Shown: positions 25,501 through 36,170, counted from the stretch's first letter. The stretch is DNA of 64,000 nt from Anthopleura xanthogrammica (GCA_964019055.1 OZ025222.1:8774029-8838028); one strand, 5' to 3'. Notes: a model not told the origin generated them from the sequence alone. Numbers and translations are program-made.

Positions 25501-26725
25501 ATTTATGTACCAGTCTGTTTGTTTGTCTGTCTGTCCAACATTTGATATAGACCCCTTGCAGCACGTCAGAATGCAGCTCAATTTGGAGGACAAAACAATA
25601 GATTCCATTTCTCAGGAGATTGAAATTCTTTTGTTTTGTCTTCCAAATTGAGCTGCTTTGACGTCACATGAAAGGGGTCTATATTGTGTAGTTCCATAAA
25701 ATGTCCTGACATGCAATACTGTATGTTCAGATATATATCCCCTGTCTGTCTGTCTGTTTGTGTCTGTCTGTCTGTCTGTCTATTGTTCTCATGTGTATTC
25801 TTGTCATATTCATCTCTTCAGATCCTAGAGATGTTTGGTTCTGGTACAGCTTGTGTTGTAGTCCCAGTCAATAGAATATTTTACAAAGGAAAGGTAAATT
25901 AGCAACATAACAATTGAACTCTTTACTTTGAACAAATTCAGACCACGTGTCATTTGTTTGAGTTGTATCCATATTCATGTGTCTTCTCATGTACAACTCT
26001 AGGGAATGACATGTGGTCTTGAGAATAAGATTCTTCGTTTTAGTTGTGTCCATTGTCTTCTCATGTACAACCGTTAAACAAAGAAATGATACTCTAGGGA
26101 TTGAAACTTGGTCTAAAGTGTGGGGTGAAAAAAGTTTGCACTGTATATTATACAGTCATTTTTATTTGGGAGCAAAATTGCTTTCTAGTAGCGGATAATG
26201 ATAATGATCATTTTATGCTTCAGAATATAATGATTCCTACCATGGAGAACCTGGATGTAACCAAGAAATTTTATGATGAACTGACAGGGATACAGGTATG
26301 AAGCCCATCCTCTCCTCTCCTCTCTCTTCTCCCCTCCTCTACTCCATTCCCTTCCCTCCCTTTCCCTTTCCCTTTCCCTTTCCCTTTCCCTTTCCCTTTC
26401 CCTTTCCTTCCCTTCCCTTCCCTTCTCTTCTCTTCTCTTCTCTTTTCTCCTCTCCTCTACAATCTCTTCCTTTCCATTCGTTCCTTTCCCTCTTTTGTCA
26501 TGTATTCTCTGCTCTTGTCTTTTGTGGAATTTACATTCTTCCCATCCCTTTCTCCCTTCTCTTTCGACCATTCCTCCCCTTTCTTTCTTTCTTTCTTTCT
26601 TTCTTTCCCATTTCCCTTCCTATTCTTTCCTCCCATACCACTTCCCATAACCAATAAACCATATCATTACTCTTTCATAGTACGGACGAATGAAGGCACC
26701 ACAAGGATGGCTGTTGGAAGTTTAA
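19547..26725 (+). CDS. BCAT: Branched-chain amino-acid aminotransferase, mitochondrial type
   Basis: Thirteen exons: 19547-19645, 19852-19884, 20617-20817, 21666-21776, 22050-22169, 22250-22413, 23154-23241, 23835-23889, 24562-24647, 25296-25364, 25822-25893, 26224-26295 and 26681-26725. They give 404 residues (human BCAT2 has 392). The PLP enzyme moves the amino group between leucine, isoleucine or valine and 2-oxoglutarate. The N-terminus [17 protein letters not shown] is basic, amphipathic and free of acids, as in a mitochondrial import signal; the start chosen has context AAAATGG. Family blocks: [55 protein letters not shown] with PLP lysine K240, [32 protein letters not shown] and [13 protein letters not shown]. 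The redox CXXC of vertebrate BCATs is CVVV here (C353, V356). Exon 13 encodes only 14 residues plus stop. Confidence 0.97.
20120..20275. repeat. About 54-bp tandem repeat, three units
   Basis: Three units containing 'taggggcgatggggagggga' and 'ggggtggtatccaaacaac', in BCAT intron 2. Confidence 0.85.
20353..20550. repeat. CAT trinucleotide array
   Basis: CATCAT/CACCAT units upstream of BCAT exon 3. The poly-histidine or poly-isoleucine reading frames here are artefacts of the repeat. Confidence 0.96.
21328..21582. mobile_element. About 250-bp MITE, 'caataggcaatgtgcat' family, copy 2
   Basis: In BCAT intron 3. Left end caataggcaatgtgcatcaa; right end gagctcatgccattggctat + tg. Nearly the same internal sequence as the copies at 17.7 kb (inverted) and 33.8 kb. 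Confidence 0.9.
22420..22655. repeat. About 100-bp imperfect tandem repeat
   Basis: Repeated words 'tttccaaggggtggggag', 'gtctgaggagggtatattg' and 'cctcccccatggaggggg' two to three times, in BCAT intron 6 just before the inserted element. Confidence 0.75.
22659..23000. mobile_element. 342-bp palindromic element with 7-bp target duplication
   Basis: The ends are CACAGGGAGCCCAATTTAGA and the exact inverse TCTAAATTGGGCTCCCTGTG; pairing continues through 'gataaaagtaaaaa' and 'ttccaggtcaagataat'. It is flanked by GTAGCAC on both sides (22652-22658 and 23001-23007). It lies in BCAT intron 6. The size and duplication fit a cut-and-paste MITE; the superfamily is uncertain. Confidence 0.92.
24000..24140. 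mobile_element. Fragment of the SINE-like element
   Basis: In BCAT intron 8. 'gttggttctctcctgtgctt' and 'tgagggtttttccgggttca' match the body of the fuller copy at 54535-54790. No promoter-like head is left here. Confidence 0.65.
24192..24329. mobile_element. CRE-carrying hairpin MITE, copy 4
   Basis: In BCAT intron 8; tagacccctttcacataacg to gctgcaaggggttt. The CRE has decayed to cataacgtca. Confidence 0.85.
25548..25681. mobile_element. CRE-carrying hairpin MITE, copy 5
   Basis: In BCAT intron 10; tagaccccttgcagcacgtc at the left and gacgtcacatgaaaggggtc + ta at the right. Opposite orientation to copy 4. Confidence 0.9.
25920..26115. mobile_element. Shortened member of the 102-bp repeat family
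   Basis: In BCAT intron 11. Two partial units with 'gacacatgaatatgg'-type sequence inverted relative to the 18.2-kb array, plus 'tctagggaatgacatgtggt'. Confidence 0.8.
26300..26615. repeat. Pyrimidine tract with CCCTTT array
   Basis: Most of BCAT intron 12 (26296-26680) is C and T on the plus strand: a CCCTTT run (26359-26404), CCCTT, TTCTC, and TTTC runs near 26580-26608. The sense RNA is therefore almost pure pyrimidine. Such tracts can form triplex DNA. Confidence 0.95.
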
Positions 26726-27148
26726 TGACCGAACAGACTTTTTTCACGAATTGAAAATTGTCAATAATATAGCACTGTGGAGCATATCCCATCATTTTTT
26801 AATTCTTTTGCGTGTTGTAAAAAGATGTAACGGCAACTCTAGAAGATAAAGCAAGATTTTTTTCCTAACGGAAATGACAGTTTTAAGAAATTTTACATCA
26901 ATGTACTAAAGTAAACTGTAGTTTTAGAATAAAATTGAAAAACTGTCAATGTTTGTAAAAAAAGGCTTCGGTTACAAGGAAAAGAAGATCAAGATCAGTC
27001 AAAAAAAACATAGTTTTTCAACGAATTATAAACAAGACAACGAAGCATTGCTGCAGCATATTAGCATGTGTTTTGGGCTTGGCTTGTCCACATTTCAATC
27101 CCATAATGCATCATCATGAAGTCATCCGTGGAAAGCGCTATCACAATC
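26726..27148. other. Convergent 3' region, BCAT / CSRP
   Basis: Both neighbouring genes end here, BCAT from the left and the CSRP gene from the right. A plus-strand AATAAA at 26928-26933 is the likely BCAT poly(A) signal. No other feature is seen. Confidence 0.6.
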
Positions 27149-30100
27149 CTATTTTCCAGTAAATTTCAATGCCCCAGCTCCGAGACCATAACCATATCCT
27201 TTAGCACCGAATTTCTTGGCGTAGCAAGCTGTTAATATGAAATGTAAACCAGTAATTATTAGTAAGTTAGCTAGGGATTCGTAGCAAAGCGGCAATCCTA
27301 CCCCATCCATCCCATGCACCTGGTTAATTCACACGAGCGACGCAAGCGTAAGCAAAATTGCCTGTGGACTAATGCGCAAATGCAAGGAATGGAAACTCTT
27401 CATTTTCTTGTTTTTGCGTTAGTGTTTTTAACGTGTGGACCAGTGAAAACGAAAACGCAAGCAAGATTACCTTGTGAACAACAGTAGCGCAAACGCAATC
27501 GCAAGACCAAAAATGTTTTGATGTAAGCAGGCGCTACTACGCTTTCGTATCTTAGTTTGCTTGCATTTGCGTTGCTCGTCAATCTCGTTCCCAGAGTCCT
27601 TATTTCTTACTGCGCGTGCTCGACGAAGAGCATGCGCAGTAAAAAAATAAGGGCTCTGGGAACGTGTAAACGTACTATAGGCTTAACCAATGCTTGAGCA
27701 TAGAAAACCCTTAAAGAGCGAACACACGGTGCAACATTGCTTGTGCTTAATATTGCAGGCAATGTTGCCGAAGTTGCAACAAATTGAGTCGTGTAACATG
27801 GCTCGCAGCATCGATTGCCTGCGACATTGCACACAATTTTGCACCGTGTGTCCGTAGCTTTAGTATGAAAAGGAGCACAAAATACAGGGGGGGGGGGGGG
27901 GAATGGGTAAAGAGCGCACAAAAACTGTCGGCTTCCCATTTTGTCGTCTCACCTCCACAATAAATTCCATAGTCGTGATCATTGACAGTCGTTGACTCGA
28001 GTTGAACACCGCACTCGAAACACGAAAAACACTGTTTGTGATAAACCTGCAAAAACAAACCCCTGATCATCAGTTTGAAAAAAACCACAGGTATCCCACG
28101 TATGAAAATTAAAATCACCACTTTCACAATCCCCATAATGCTTTGCTTCTTGGGGCCGGGAAACCGGTCAAAAACCATGACTCCAAAACCGCAATACATT
28201 ATGGTGGGCGTGAAAATGGCGGCAAAAATGACACAGGTATCGCACCTGATTACTGCAATTCATCTTTTCTGCCTCAAACACAGGGTGACCACATTTATGG
28301 CAGCTTCCTTCCTTGAAGTCTCCTTTCTCCTTGGGGATAAATACCTTGGGTGCTTGGTTAGGTTTCCCTGAATGTCCCTGGGTTAATCTTAGTGCTCCAG
28401 CACCTAGTCCATATCCGTACCCTTTGGGACCAAAACGCTTGGCGTAGCATGACTTGCACCAGATCTCGTCTGAATAATAACAAAAGAAAACTTTCTTTTG
28501 ATACAATGTTTTTAAACAACGGCGCTCAGAAATGTGAGAAAACGCACGGCATATATATTTTCGCGCCAATAATCGGCGACGTCGTCGATCCGGAGGTAAA
28601 TTCTGGTGGACGTCAATCAAGGGGTTTCCATGATGGCAAATGGTACGATACTTCATGTGTGATTAGGACCCACTGTAAATGTCAACATGATAATGCGTTT
28701 TCGCTTTTCTCAGCCCGAACGAATTAGCCAATCAGCCATGAAACCAGCCATGTTATCACGCTTTTTTAGGTGTGATACCATTTCAAGGTAACCAAGGTGG
28801 GATCGAGGACTTTGCATACCTCCGGGTCAGCAGTTGGCTAATTAAGCTAAAAAAAAATCAAGGTTTCGTCCTCATTAGCCAAGTTACGCCGCCACAGTCA
28901 GTGCTAAACGGATTTCTTCCTTGGTTTTACCGTATTAAACGTCGCCGAAGCCTTCAGGTACGCCATGGCCTCAAGCAGTTATCGAGGTAATTATTCTCGT
29001 TGTTTCATGTTTTTTTACGGGTCTCGCTAGGTTTTCTGTAGTGTTATTTACTCGGCGTTCGTTTGTGTTTAATTTGATTCAGTTTCGCGAGGATTCGAGT
29101 CAAGCCATGTGTTGTATAAATACTCTGAGAATTCATTTTGTATTAACTATAAATATGTGTCTTCGGTTCGGTTTCTATTTCATGTTATTATCCACGTACT
29201 GTTTTACAAAAACAAAATCTCTTTATTTTAGTGTCAAGTCGACATGTTTTATTCCCGTTATTTTACTAGCATTGAGTAATATATTGTTATTAGTTATTAT
29301 GACTGTTGTTTTGGGTATAGTTTACTATAGTTGATGCTTCAACTATTTTTACCACTAAAACAGCCATGAAGCGAGTACACGCGGAATGCTATCACGAGGT
29401 GCATGAGAAGCACTTTGTATGCACCTCCGAGTCGACAGTTGGCTATTTAAGCTAGAGAATCTAAGGTATCAGTCATTGGTAGAAGGATTTTTGACCCCAC
29501 TCACTCCCCCCCCCCCCCCCCCCCCCCCCCAATAATAACCGTTAATTCCCGCGGCTTGATATACTATTTTATCCCACACCATAGAAAATACAGCCTATCA
29601 GAAAGCAGGAAAGCTGTTGTATATTCGTCGGTATTTCACTCTTCCATCCCATCATGCAATGCGCGTTGAATCTACGCATTTGTATTTTCTATGGTGTGGG
29701 ATAAAATGGTTATACAATGGTTCCTCGTGGCATACTATGGATATCCCACTCGTCACTTGTATTTTCTTTGTATAAACACTCGTCTAAAGGCTCGTGTGTA
29801 TACTAGAAACTACAAGTGACTCGTGGGATATTCCACGGTATGCCTAGAGAGACCATTGTATAACTTGTATGTATCTATGCAAAGTGCCCCTAAATGTCGA
29901 GAATACGAAACTAGTGAATAGTAAATAGTTGAAATAAGTCGTCTTTTATATGATATTCCGATGATGTTGATGCAATTCAATGACAGAATGTTTGTCTATA
30001 CATACCCTGGGCATCACAGCAAGTGGTACTTTCGAGTTTCTTACGGCATTTTTCATCAGCACACGAAAAACATCGTCTATGCCACTCTTTACCAGCCATA

Positions 30101-30183
30101 CTGATTGACTCTGCTTGGTAAACATTAGTATTACATCGACCACACTTTGGGTGCTCTAGCTTTCCATTGGAATTGTTTTCCAT
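27149..30183 (-). CDS. CSRP: Two-LIM cysteine- and glycine-rich protein (CSRP/muscle LIM type)
   Basis: Four coding exons: 30183-30006, 28469-28246, 28046-27953 and 27228-27149; 191 residues against about 193 for vertebrate CSRPs. The ATG lies directly after a CGTAG acceptor, so an untranslated first exon is implied. LIM1 starts at C14 (CGRC) and is followed by [20 protein letters not shown]2 starts at C116 (CHKC) with HKQCFSCFEC and CGAC, followed by [17 protein letters not shown]. The glycine-rich tail after each LIM defines the family. CSRPs bind alpha-actinin and zyxin and shuttle between actin structures and the nucleus, often in muscle. LIM1 is unusual: after HRRCFSC it reads ADEKC, so the ligand spacing is C-x4-C where C-x2-C is usual. 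It is the most downstream of four LIM genes in the same orientation. Confidence 0.95.
27588..27663. repeat. Perfect-arm hairpin
   Basis: In CSRP intron 3. 'ttcccagagtccttatttc' and 'ttactgcgcgtgctc' pair with 'gagcatgcgcagtaa' and 'aataagggctctgggaa', with a loop of about 6 bases. Probably a very short MITE. Confidence 0.8.
29507..29530. repeat. poly-C tract
   Basis: About 24 cytosines in CSRP intron 1 (coding-exon numbering). Confidence 0.9.
29567..29864. mobile_element. Double-hairpin MITE, copy 1
   Basis: Two inverted repeats lie side by side: TTATCCCACACCATAGAAAA with its inverse ending about 29705, then 'ttatacaatggttcctcgtg' with its inverse ending at 29864. A second copy is at 56642-56909. 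Confidence 0.88.
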
Positions 30184-30299
30184 CTACGAATTTATTAAAT
30201 TAATATATATGATTTTAGAATTATCATTTCAAAAATCTTGAGAATGAAAAGAATTTCATCTTAGGGAATCAAGGGTGAAACACGCTAAATCCCACTGAA

Positions 30300-31085
30300 T
30301 TCGATCTGTGAGTTAGCCATGCCCTGACTTTCATCACCCCAGACTTGGTTGTTTCAGGGTTCCATCTGGTGTGAGTTAGCCATGCCTTGACTTAGATCAG
30401 CCCAGAGGTTGTTTCAGGGTTCCATCTGTGAGTTAGCTGTGCCCTGACTTAGATCAGCCCAGAGGTTGTTTCAGAGTTCAATCTGTGAGTTAGCCATGCC
30501 CTGACTTAGATCAGCCCAGAGGTTGTTTCAGGGTTCAATCTGTGAGTTAGCCATGCCCTGACTTAGATCAGCCCAGAGGTTGTTTCAGGGTTCAATCTGT
30601 GAGTTAGCCATGCCCTGACTTAGATCAGCCCAGAGGTTGTTTCAGGGTTCAATCTGTGAGTTAGCCATGCCCTGACTTAGATCAGCCCAGAGGTTGTTTC
30701 AGGGTTCTATCTGTGAGTTTGCCATACCCTGACTTAGATCAGCCCAGAGGTTGTTTCAGGGTTCAATCTGTGAGTTAGCCATGCCCTGACTTAGATCAGC
30801 CCAGAGGTTGTTTCAGGGTTCAATCTGTGAGTTAGCCATGCCCTGACTTAGATCAGCCCAGAGGTTGTTTCAGGGTTCTATCTGTGAGTTAGCCATGCCC
30901 TGACTTAGATCAGCTCAGAGGTTGTTTCAGGGTTCAATCTGTGAGTTAGCCATGCCCTGACTTAGATCAGCCCAGAGGTTGTTTCAGGGTTCTATCTGTG
31001 AGTAAGCCATGCCCTGACTTAGATCAGCCCAGAGGTTGTTTCAGGGTTCAATCTGTGAGTTAGCCATGCCCTGACTTAAATCAGT
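30300..31085. repeat. 57-bp minisatellite, block C
   Basis: About 14 units, same orientation as block B. Unit: 'gtttcagggttcaatctgtg', 'agttagccatgccctgactt', 'agatcagcccagaggtt'. The first unit has a short insertion (cagacttggttg); the rest are close to identical. Confidence 0.97.
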
Positions 31086-31286
31086 GCAGTCCAAAATTTC
31101 AGAGTATCGATAAAATTTGTTTTCGGACTTGTTTAAAAATTCTAGTTCAAATCCCAAATCGGTGCACGATTCAAAACACAAGTTCTTCCATAAACTGTAG
31201 CCAAGTTAACAACAATAAACAACTCAATAATAACAGCTGGGAGGTGATAATAACAATATTATTCGAAATAAATACGGTGTACTTAC

Positions 31287-31367
31287 GTTTGTTTGTTCCT
31301 TCAAAAAGTTTCGAGATGTACAAGTTATCCTTTTCAGAGCTAAAGAATGTCAGATGCTTGCGAACTT
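31287..31367 (-). other. Probable untranslated first exon of CSRP
   Basis: A consensus donor (AAC|GTAAGT) ends a short stretch at 31287, about 1.1 kb upstream of the CSRP acceptor that sits directly before the ATG. The upstream limit is a guess; no clear TATA box. The other three LIM genes show the same arrangement. Confidence 0.4.
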
Positions 31368-32299
31368 TTTAAGAAAAATTTTCAATGTTCTGTCCTTGTT
31401 TCAACTAGCTTGTTGCATTCAAAGGGTATAGTTTGTACAGGCAGTTCTCACGACTGTATTTATCCCGTGTTGTAAATTAATGGCCTACAGATGTTAACTA
31501 TAGTGTAAATATATATGTTTCGACATTCTAGAACGTAATTTCTTAAGGCTTCGTGCTGTGAACGATTGCCTTTTTTGGTTTCATATTAAAACCTGCATTT
31601 AGAAGACAGTGATTTCAAATCCTGTGAGCGCCTTTGGCTACGATAAGATACCTTTCAACTGCTATAATTATCGTCACTCCAGAAGGAATTATAATTTAAC
31701 CCTTAGAGGAGGCAAAAAGGTCCCACATGTTGTATAAGATAGTTTTATTAACTTTCGTTCAACAATTTACAATGTGTGAAAAAGTCAATAATAAGGTAAT
31801 AGAACGCCATTTTTGAGCTCAAACTTGTAAAACTTTACGAGGCTTTCATGATACTTGAATGTTTGAAATTCCAGTCGTTGTTTACAGATATTTTCGCAGT
31901 AATATTCTGGGATTGTTGAGTGATGTTTAATCAGTTTTGGAAAGTTTAGAAGGGTATTTAAATTCTTAGATTGAAAATCGAGTGAACATTGGCTGAGGTG
32001 TTAAAAAGGCAAAAAAAGTTTCCCATGTTTTTTTCTTCAAACTTGAAATATGACCATCATAGAAGTTCAATGAGTAGATAGAAAATGGGGGTCACCGTTC
32101 TCGTTTAGGAGTGAGATGATATCAAAGTGCAGCCTTTTTCTTGTCGAAAATTGCTTGCGCGCAATACATACAAGTCGAGCAGTAAAGTCATTTTTTGTAG
32201 AAAAACTAAATGGATATTGCTAAACAGTTTTTGAAACAACTGTCTAAAAACCTAAAGATAAATATTATGTGTAAATATTTATGAATACTTCACAAATAG

Positions 32300-32309
32300 A
32301 AAACGTTTG

Positions 32310-32340
<31 letters not shown>

Positions 32341-32450
32341 GGAAGTTTGGGAGAATTCGAGAGCTGTTGTGTAAGACCGAGCTGCAGGCGAGATTGCCGT
32401 GTTTACATAGCCTCATGTAAACACGGCTATCAGCCAATCAGAGCGCGCGT
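32300..32450. repeat. Dispersed repeat, inverted partner at 52.2 kb
   Basis: 'ttgccgtgtttacatagcct', 'aaacacgagggaagtttggg' and 'gctgttgtgtaagaccgagc' recur in reverse complement at about 52185-52280. Short inverted ends 'gccgtgtttacatagcctca / tgtaaacacggc' occur at the right. Confidence 0.8.
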
Positions 32451-32748
32451 TATATCTGAACTATTTTATAAAAACAAATAATTTGTAGTTTTTGGCCCGA
32501 ATTTGCAGCCACCATACACCCGCCATTCGGTGACGCTTGGGCCGTAATGTAGATTGAAGTTTTCATCCAAATACGTGTTTTCATTATGATTTTCCAAATT
32601 TTCTTCTCCTTCAAATTTGGAACACTGACAGCTTACTGAGTAGATCACTGATCGAGTAGCAGACCATGCCATGGAAAGTGGGATCATAAAGATATATATC
32701 TTTGGGGGGGGGGGGGGGTAATTTGTTGCAACGAAAATCCCCCCTCAA

Positions 32749-32884
32749 TAGACCCCTTGCAGCACTTCGGAATGCAGCTCAATTTGGAGGACAAACCAAT
32801 AGGTTTCCAATTTTCAGGAGATTGAATTTCTTTTGTTTTGTCCTCCAAATTGAACTACTTTGACGTCACGTGAAAGGGGTGTAT
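32749..32884. mobile_element. CRE-carrying hairpin MITE, copy 6
   Basis: tagaccccttgcagcacttc to tgacgtcacgtgaaaggggt + gta. It keeps the full TGACGTCACGTG word. Confidence 0.92.
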
Positions 32885-33071
32885 TAAATGTCCTCTTATT
32901 GCGAGAGTAGCACTGTGGCTAACCAACCTTTGGTGGCGGAAGAAAATTACCAGAGAAAAACCCTTGCTACAAGAGAGGTTATACCTATCAGCATGCAATC
33001 CACCACTTTCTATACATCGGTTCACTGGTCTTGGAAACACAAAGCATTCAGTAGAAGCTACAAGGTTCCAA

Positions 33072-33287
33072 TAGACCATTTCACGGTTCTCGTCGATCAA
33101 CTTCAGCCTCGATAGCATGTAATTTATTCTTTAGAATTTGACTAAAGCCCGTGGAAGTTTTAAGTGTTTGAATTGTTTGATAATGTGTACATTCCTTAAA
33201 TTACCGTGAGCTGTAGTCAAATTCTAAAGAATATATTATACACTATCGAGGCTGAGGTTGATCGACGAGAACCGTGAAATGGTCTAT
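33072..33287. mobile_element. 216-bp palindromic MITE, copy 2
   Basis: tagaccatttcacggttctc to gaaccgtgaaatggtcta. Exactly the same length as the copy at 16842-17057; its arms are more perfect, so it is probably younger. Confidence 0.92.
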
Positions 33288-33579
33288 TATATGAATAATC
33301 CCTTGAAACTACCTTGCAGCTTCGATTGAATGCTTTGTCTTGGACCAGTGAACCGATGTATGGAAAATGGTGACTCTCTCTCGAGATGCAAGAATGATAA
33401 ATAGTTGAGTCTAATGACAAACTGTTTAAAATTGAATTTATTAGAAGAAATGTAATCAAACATTCATTATTAAGATATACGAAAAATCAACAACAACAAA
33501 TCACGATGGAAACCAGACAAACAAGAAACGCCTGGTAACGGAATTTTACTGGGGTTCCTGTGGTGATTGTCATCCAGTC

Positions 33580-34437
33580 CTACTCGGTTCTGGTCAAGGC
33601 GCCTGCTCCCCCGCCAAATCCGTATCCTTTGGGTCCAAATCGCTTTCCATGGCAGGCTCTGCAGTAGACCTCCCCTGAAATTAAATAGGAGATAGCTATC
33701 ATGCATGAGGGACTGGGTACAGGTTGCTAATAATGACGTCATTTCCGGCATCGTATGGATTTAGTGTTTCCAATAGGCAATGTGTATCAAAGCTCACAAA
33801 GCACTCTGGGAAAGTGAGTTCTTTAAAAATGTAACAGAGAAATCGAAGGAACTATCAGAAAAAAATTACTCTTTTATTTTCGTCTGCTGAAATCCTTTTA
33901 TTTCCATAGAAAATATCGAAGGGAAAATTGTCAGATGAATTTTTAGAGGAGCCAAAAAAGCGTAAAAACTCACTTTCCCATCATGCTTTGTGCTATAATT
34001 TCGAGCTCATGCACATTGCCTATTGCCTGTGATTGTAGGCTGGTAATGAGATTCATGAGATTCATTCAGCTGATTGATACCAAGCAACAGAATACTCTCT
34101 GGTTGATAGCACATGACGTGCTGTGTTTGCCTGTCATTGTAGGCTGGTAATGAGATTCTTTTGTCTGTAATTTTCTGTCTGTGTTTCTGTGTGTCTGTGT
34201 GTCTGTGTGTCTGTGTGTCTGTGTGTCTGTGTGTCTGTGTGTCTGTGTGTCTGTGTGTCTGTGTGTCTGTGTGTCTGTGTGTCTGTGTGTCTGTGTGTCT
34301 GTGTGTCTGTGTGTCTGTGTGTCTGTGTGTCTGTGTCTGTGTGTCTGTCTGTGTGTCTGTGTGTCTGTCTGTGTGTCTGTGTGTCTGTGTGTCTGTCTGT
34401 GTGTCTGTGTGTCTGTCTGTGTGTCTGTCTGTCTGTG

Positions 34438-34493
<56 letters not shown>

Positions 34494-34677
34494 CTGCACA
34501 ATATTAATTGTCATACTGACCAGCGTGTGTAGCGCATGTCGTGCTGTCCAATTTCTTCCTGCAGTCTGGGCAAGCAAAGCATCTCTTGTGCCAGTTCTGT
34601 CCCTCCATTACGATTGACTCAGCGTGGTAAGCCTTGTCTCCACATCGTGGGCAAACGTCTTTTGGGCGGTCAGACAT
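33580..34677 (-). CDS. Single-LIM glycine-rich protein (83 residues)
   Basis: Two coding exons, 34677-34521 and 33674-33580, joined in phase 1. The protein opens [12 protein letters not shown]; one LIM domain runs from C9 ([19 protein letters not shown]) and is followed directly by [23 protein letters not shown] and the stop. It is half of a CSRP: one LIM plus one glycine-rich tail, closest in plan to CRIP-type or arthropod Mlp60A-type proteins. LIM domains of this kind bind partner proteins at actin structures. The intron falls between the third and fourth zinc-ligand groups, as in the two neighbours upstream. The donor is GTCAGT, so slightly off consensus. The intron carries a long CTGTGTGT array and a MITE. 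Confidence 0.92.
33771..34025. mobile_element. About 250-bp MITE, 'caataggcaatgtgcat' family, copy 3
   Basis: caataggcaatgtgtatcaa at the left and atgcacattgcctattg at the right, exact inverted ends apart from one base. In the intron of the 83-residue LIM gene. Confidence 0.92.
34165..34492. repeat. CTGTGTGT / CTGT array
   Basis: CTGTGTGT units (34185-34330), mixed units, then pure CTGT (about 34440-34492), in the intron of the 83-residue LIM gene. Cysteine/valine-rich frames on plus and threonine/aspartate/glutamine frames on minus are artefacts. Confidence 0.97.
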
Positions 34678-35187
34678 GTTGTTGCAGAAAAACTTTAAAA
34701 AAGTAAGAATTTCTTAGTTTTTTCGTAATGCTTTTGCAAATTTAAAACAACAAAATCCATGGCCGCCATTTTGGTTTTGTTTAAAAATTCAGTATTCCCC
34801 GAAGGTGACGTTAATATCGTCTCATAATCACTGATCGCTCGACCAATTACAGCGCGCAAAACGAGTCTATATCAAGTCTAAAATTAGACTGGTTTTTTAA
34901 AGTGGTTTTCGTAAACCCTTGAAATACACTTTAGTATATTTAGCATTTATTCTACTTCAGTCTATAATTCTTTTGTTTTCTATTGTGTTTATCTGACTAT
35001 TACGCTCTATTAAGTACACTTTGTTTCACGGGTCAAAGAAACAGCTCTAACTAATGTCATATATTACTGCAATCCCAATCGTTTTGCCTAGTCCCCGCAC
35101 GACATTGACGTCCCAGACCCCCACGAGTATCTGTGATTGATTTCGGATATGTAGAATTGATTTTATTTCTGAATTTGATTTTTTTAC

Positions 35188-35355
35188 TATAGAGGCTTTG
35201 CACCATCACATGTTGGCAGCCATGACAGAAGGCACATCAATAGTCTTTTTTCCCCTGGGAAACTGAATTCTTTCTCATGTAAATCAGATTAGACCAGATT
35301 CAATCGTTCCTGCCTCCTGTCATGGCTCCCATCACGTGATGGTGCAAAGCCTATA
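35188..35355. mobile_element. 168-bp hairpin MITE
   Basis: tatagaggctttgcaccatc at the left and gatggtgcaaagcctatat at the right, with 'ggcagccatgacag' / 'ctgtcatggctccc' inside. Non-coding. Confidence 0.85.
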
Positions 35356-36115
35356 TTTAATTTTTAATGTCCATTGTCAAAGGCCTCAAAGAGATATCAA
35401 ATTGATAGGATTACTTTAACTCAAACAATGAGACGATTGTCATGAAATTACATGACAGTTGAACTGAAATTGTGAAAAATTATCTTGCGAAAATTTTTTT
35501 TTTTTAATTTTTGTACCTAAATGATTATTTGATTATTATTTAAACAATATTTATATAAAGAAACATATTTTAAGCGACAGTTTTTGGCGTTTTTGAGGAC
35601 AGAAGAATATAATCATATGAGCTATCATAGAACCACACCTATTTTTGTTTTCGCCTGATAAACGACTTTGTCTAACGGTAAGCTTAAAATCAAAATATCT
35701 GTTATCATTTTCGAGCAAATTTATTCGTCCTAAACCAAAGAAACTTTACGATTTATATACATAAGTAGATACAATTCATAAATAAATATTCTTATACTCG
35801 ATTTTTTACTAATTTGGTTGGAAATTCGACTTTTCAAAATGCAAAAAAAAAAAATTATGTCAAACCAAAGCAAACTTCGATTAAGGTGTTGAAATAGAAA
35901 TAGAAATCTTTACGTTAAAATATTAAAAAGAATTCTTTAGTAGATATTATGAAGGTGGTTAACATATCTGTGCCTTGAATTAATCTAATCCCCTAGCCGA
36001 AAATAGAAACTTTATGATTTTGAAATGAAGGATTTTTTCTTGGTTTTAATATCAACAAAAACGACATTGATTTGCTAATATTGAGCATAAAAGAGTGTCC
36101 GGCGCCTTATCTTAC

Positions 36116-36170
36116 CTTACGGAGACTTTTGAGGGTTTAGAAGAGCTTGAACAACCGAGTTGGGAAACTG
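36116..36170 (-). other. Probable untranslated first exon of the 83-residue LIM gene
   Basis: The minus strand reads ...CCGTAAG|GTAAGATAAG, giving a strong donor (two overlapping GTAAG words). TATAGATAAA lies at 36198-36207, about 30 bases before the assumed start. A TTTTTTAAAG acceptor precedes the ATG at 34677. Confidence 0.35.

Larger units (their letters stand above)
30184..33579. other. 5' region of CSRP and 3' region of the next LIM gene
   Basis: Holds the largest minisatellite block (30300-31085), a probable untranslated CSRP exon ending at 31287, a fragment shared inverted with 52.2 kb (about 32300-32450), one CRE MITE and one 216-bp MITE. A minus-strand AATAAA at 33437-33442 may end the 83-residue LIM gene. 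The 73-codon frame at 32466-32687 has no family likeness. Confidence 0.6.

Noticed and set aside
28168..28656. 162-codon minus frame as a single exon
   Set aside because: Only the part 28469-28246 is CSRP exon 2; sequence before the TTCAG acceptor and after the CAG|GTGCG donor is intron.
29041..29334. 97-codon hydrophobic frame
   Set aside because: It lies within CSRP intron 1 on the other strand; hydrophobic frames are common in T-rich DNA and no family is recognised.
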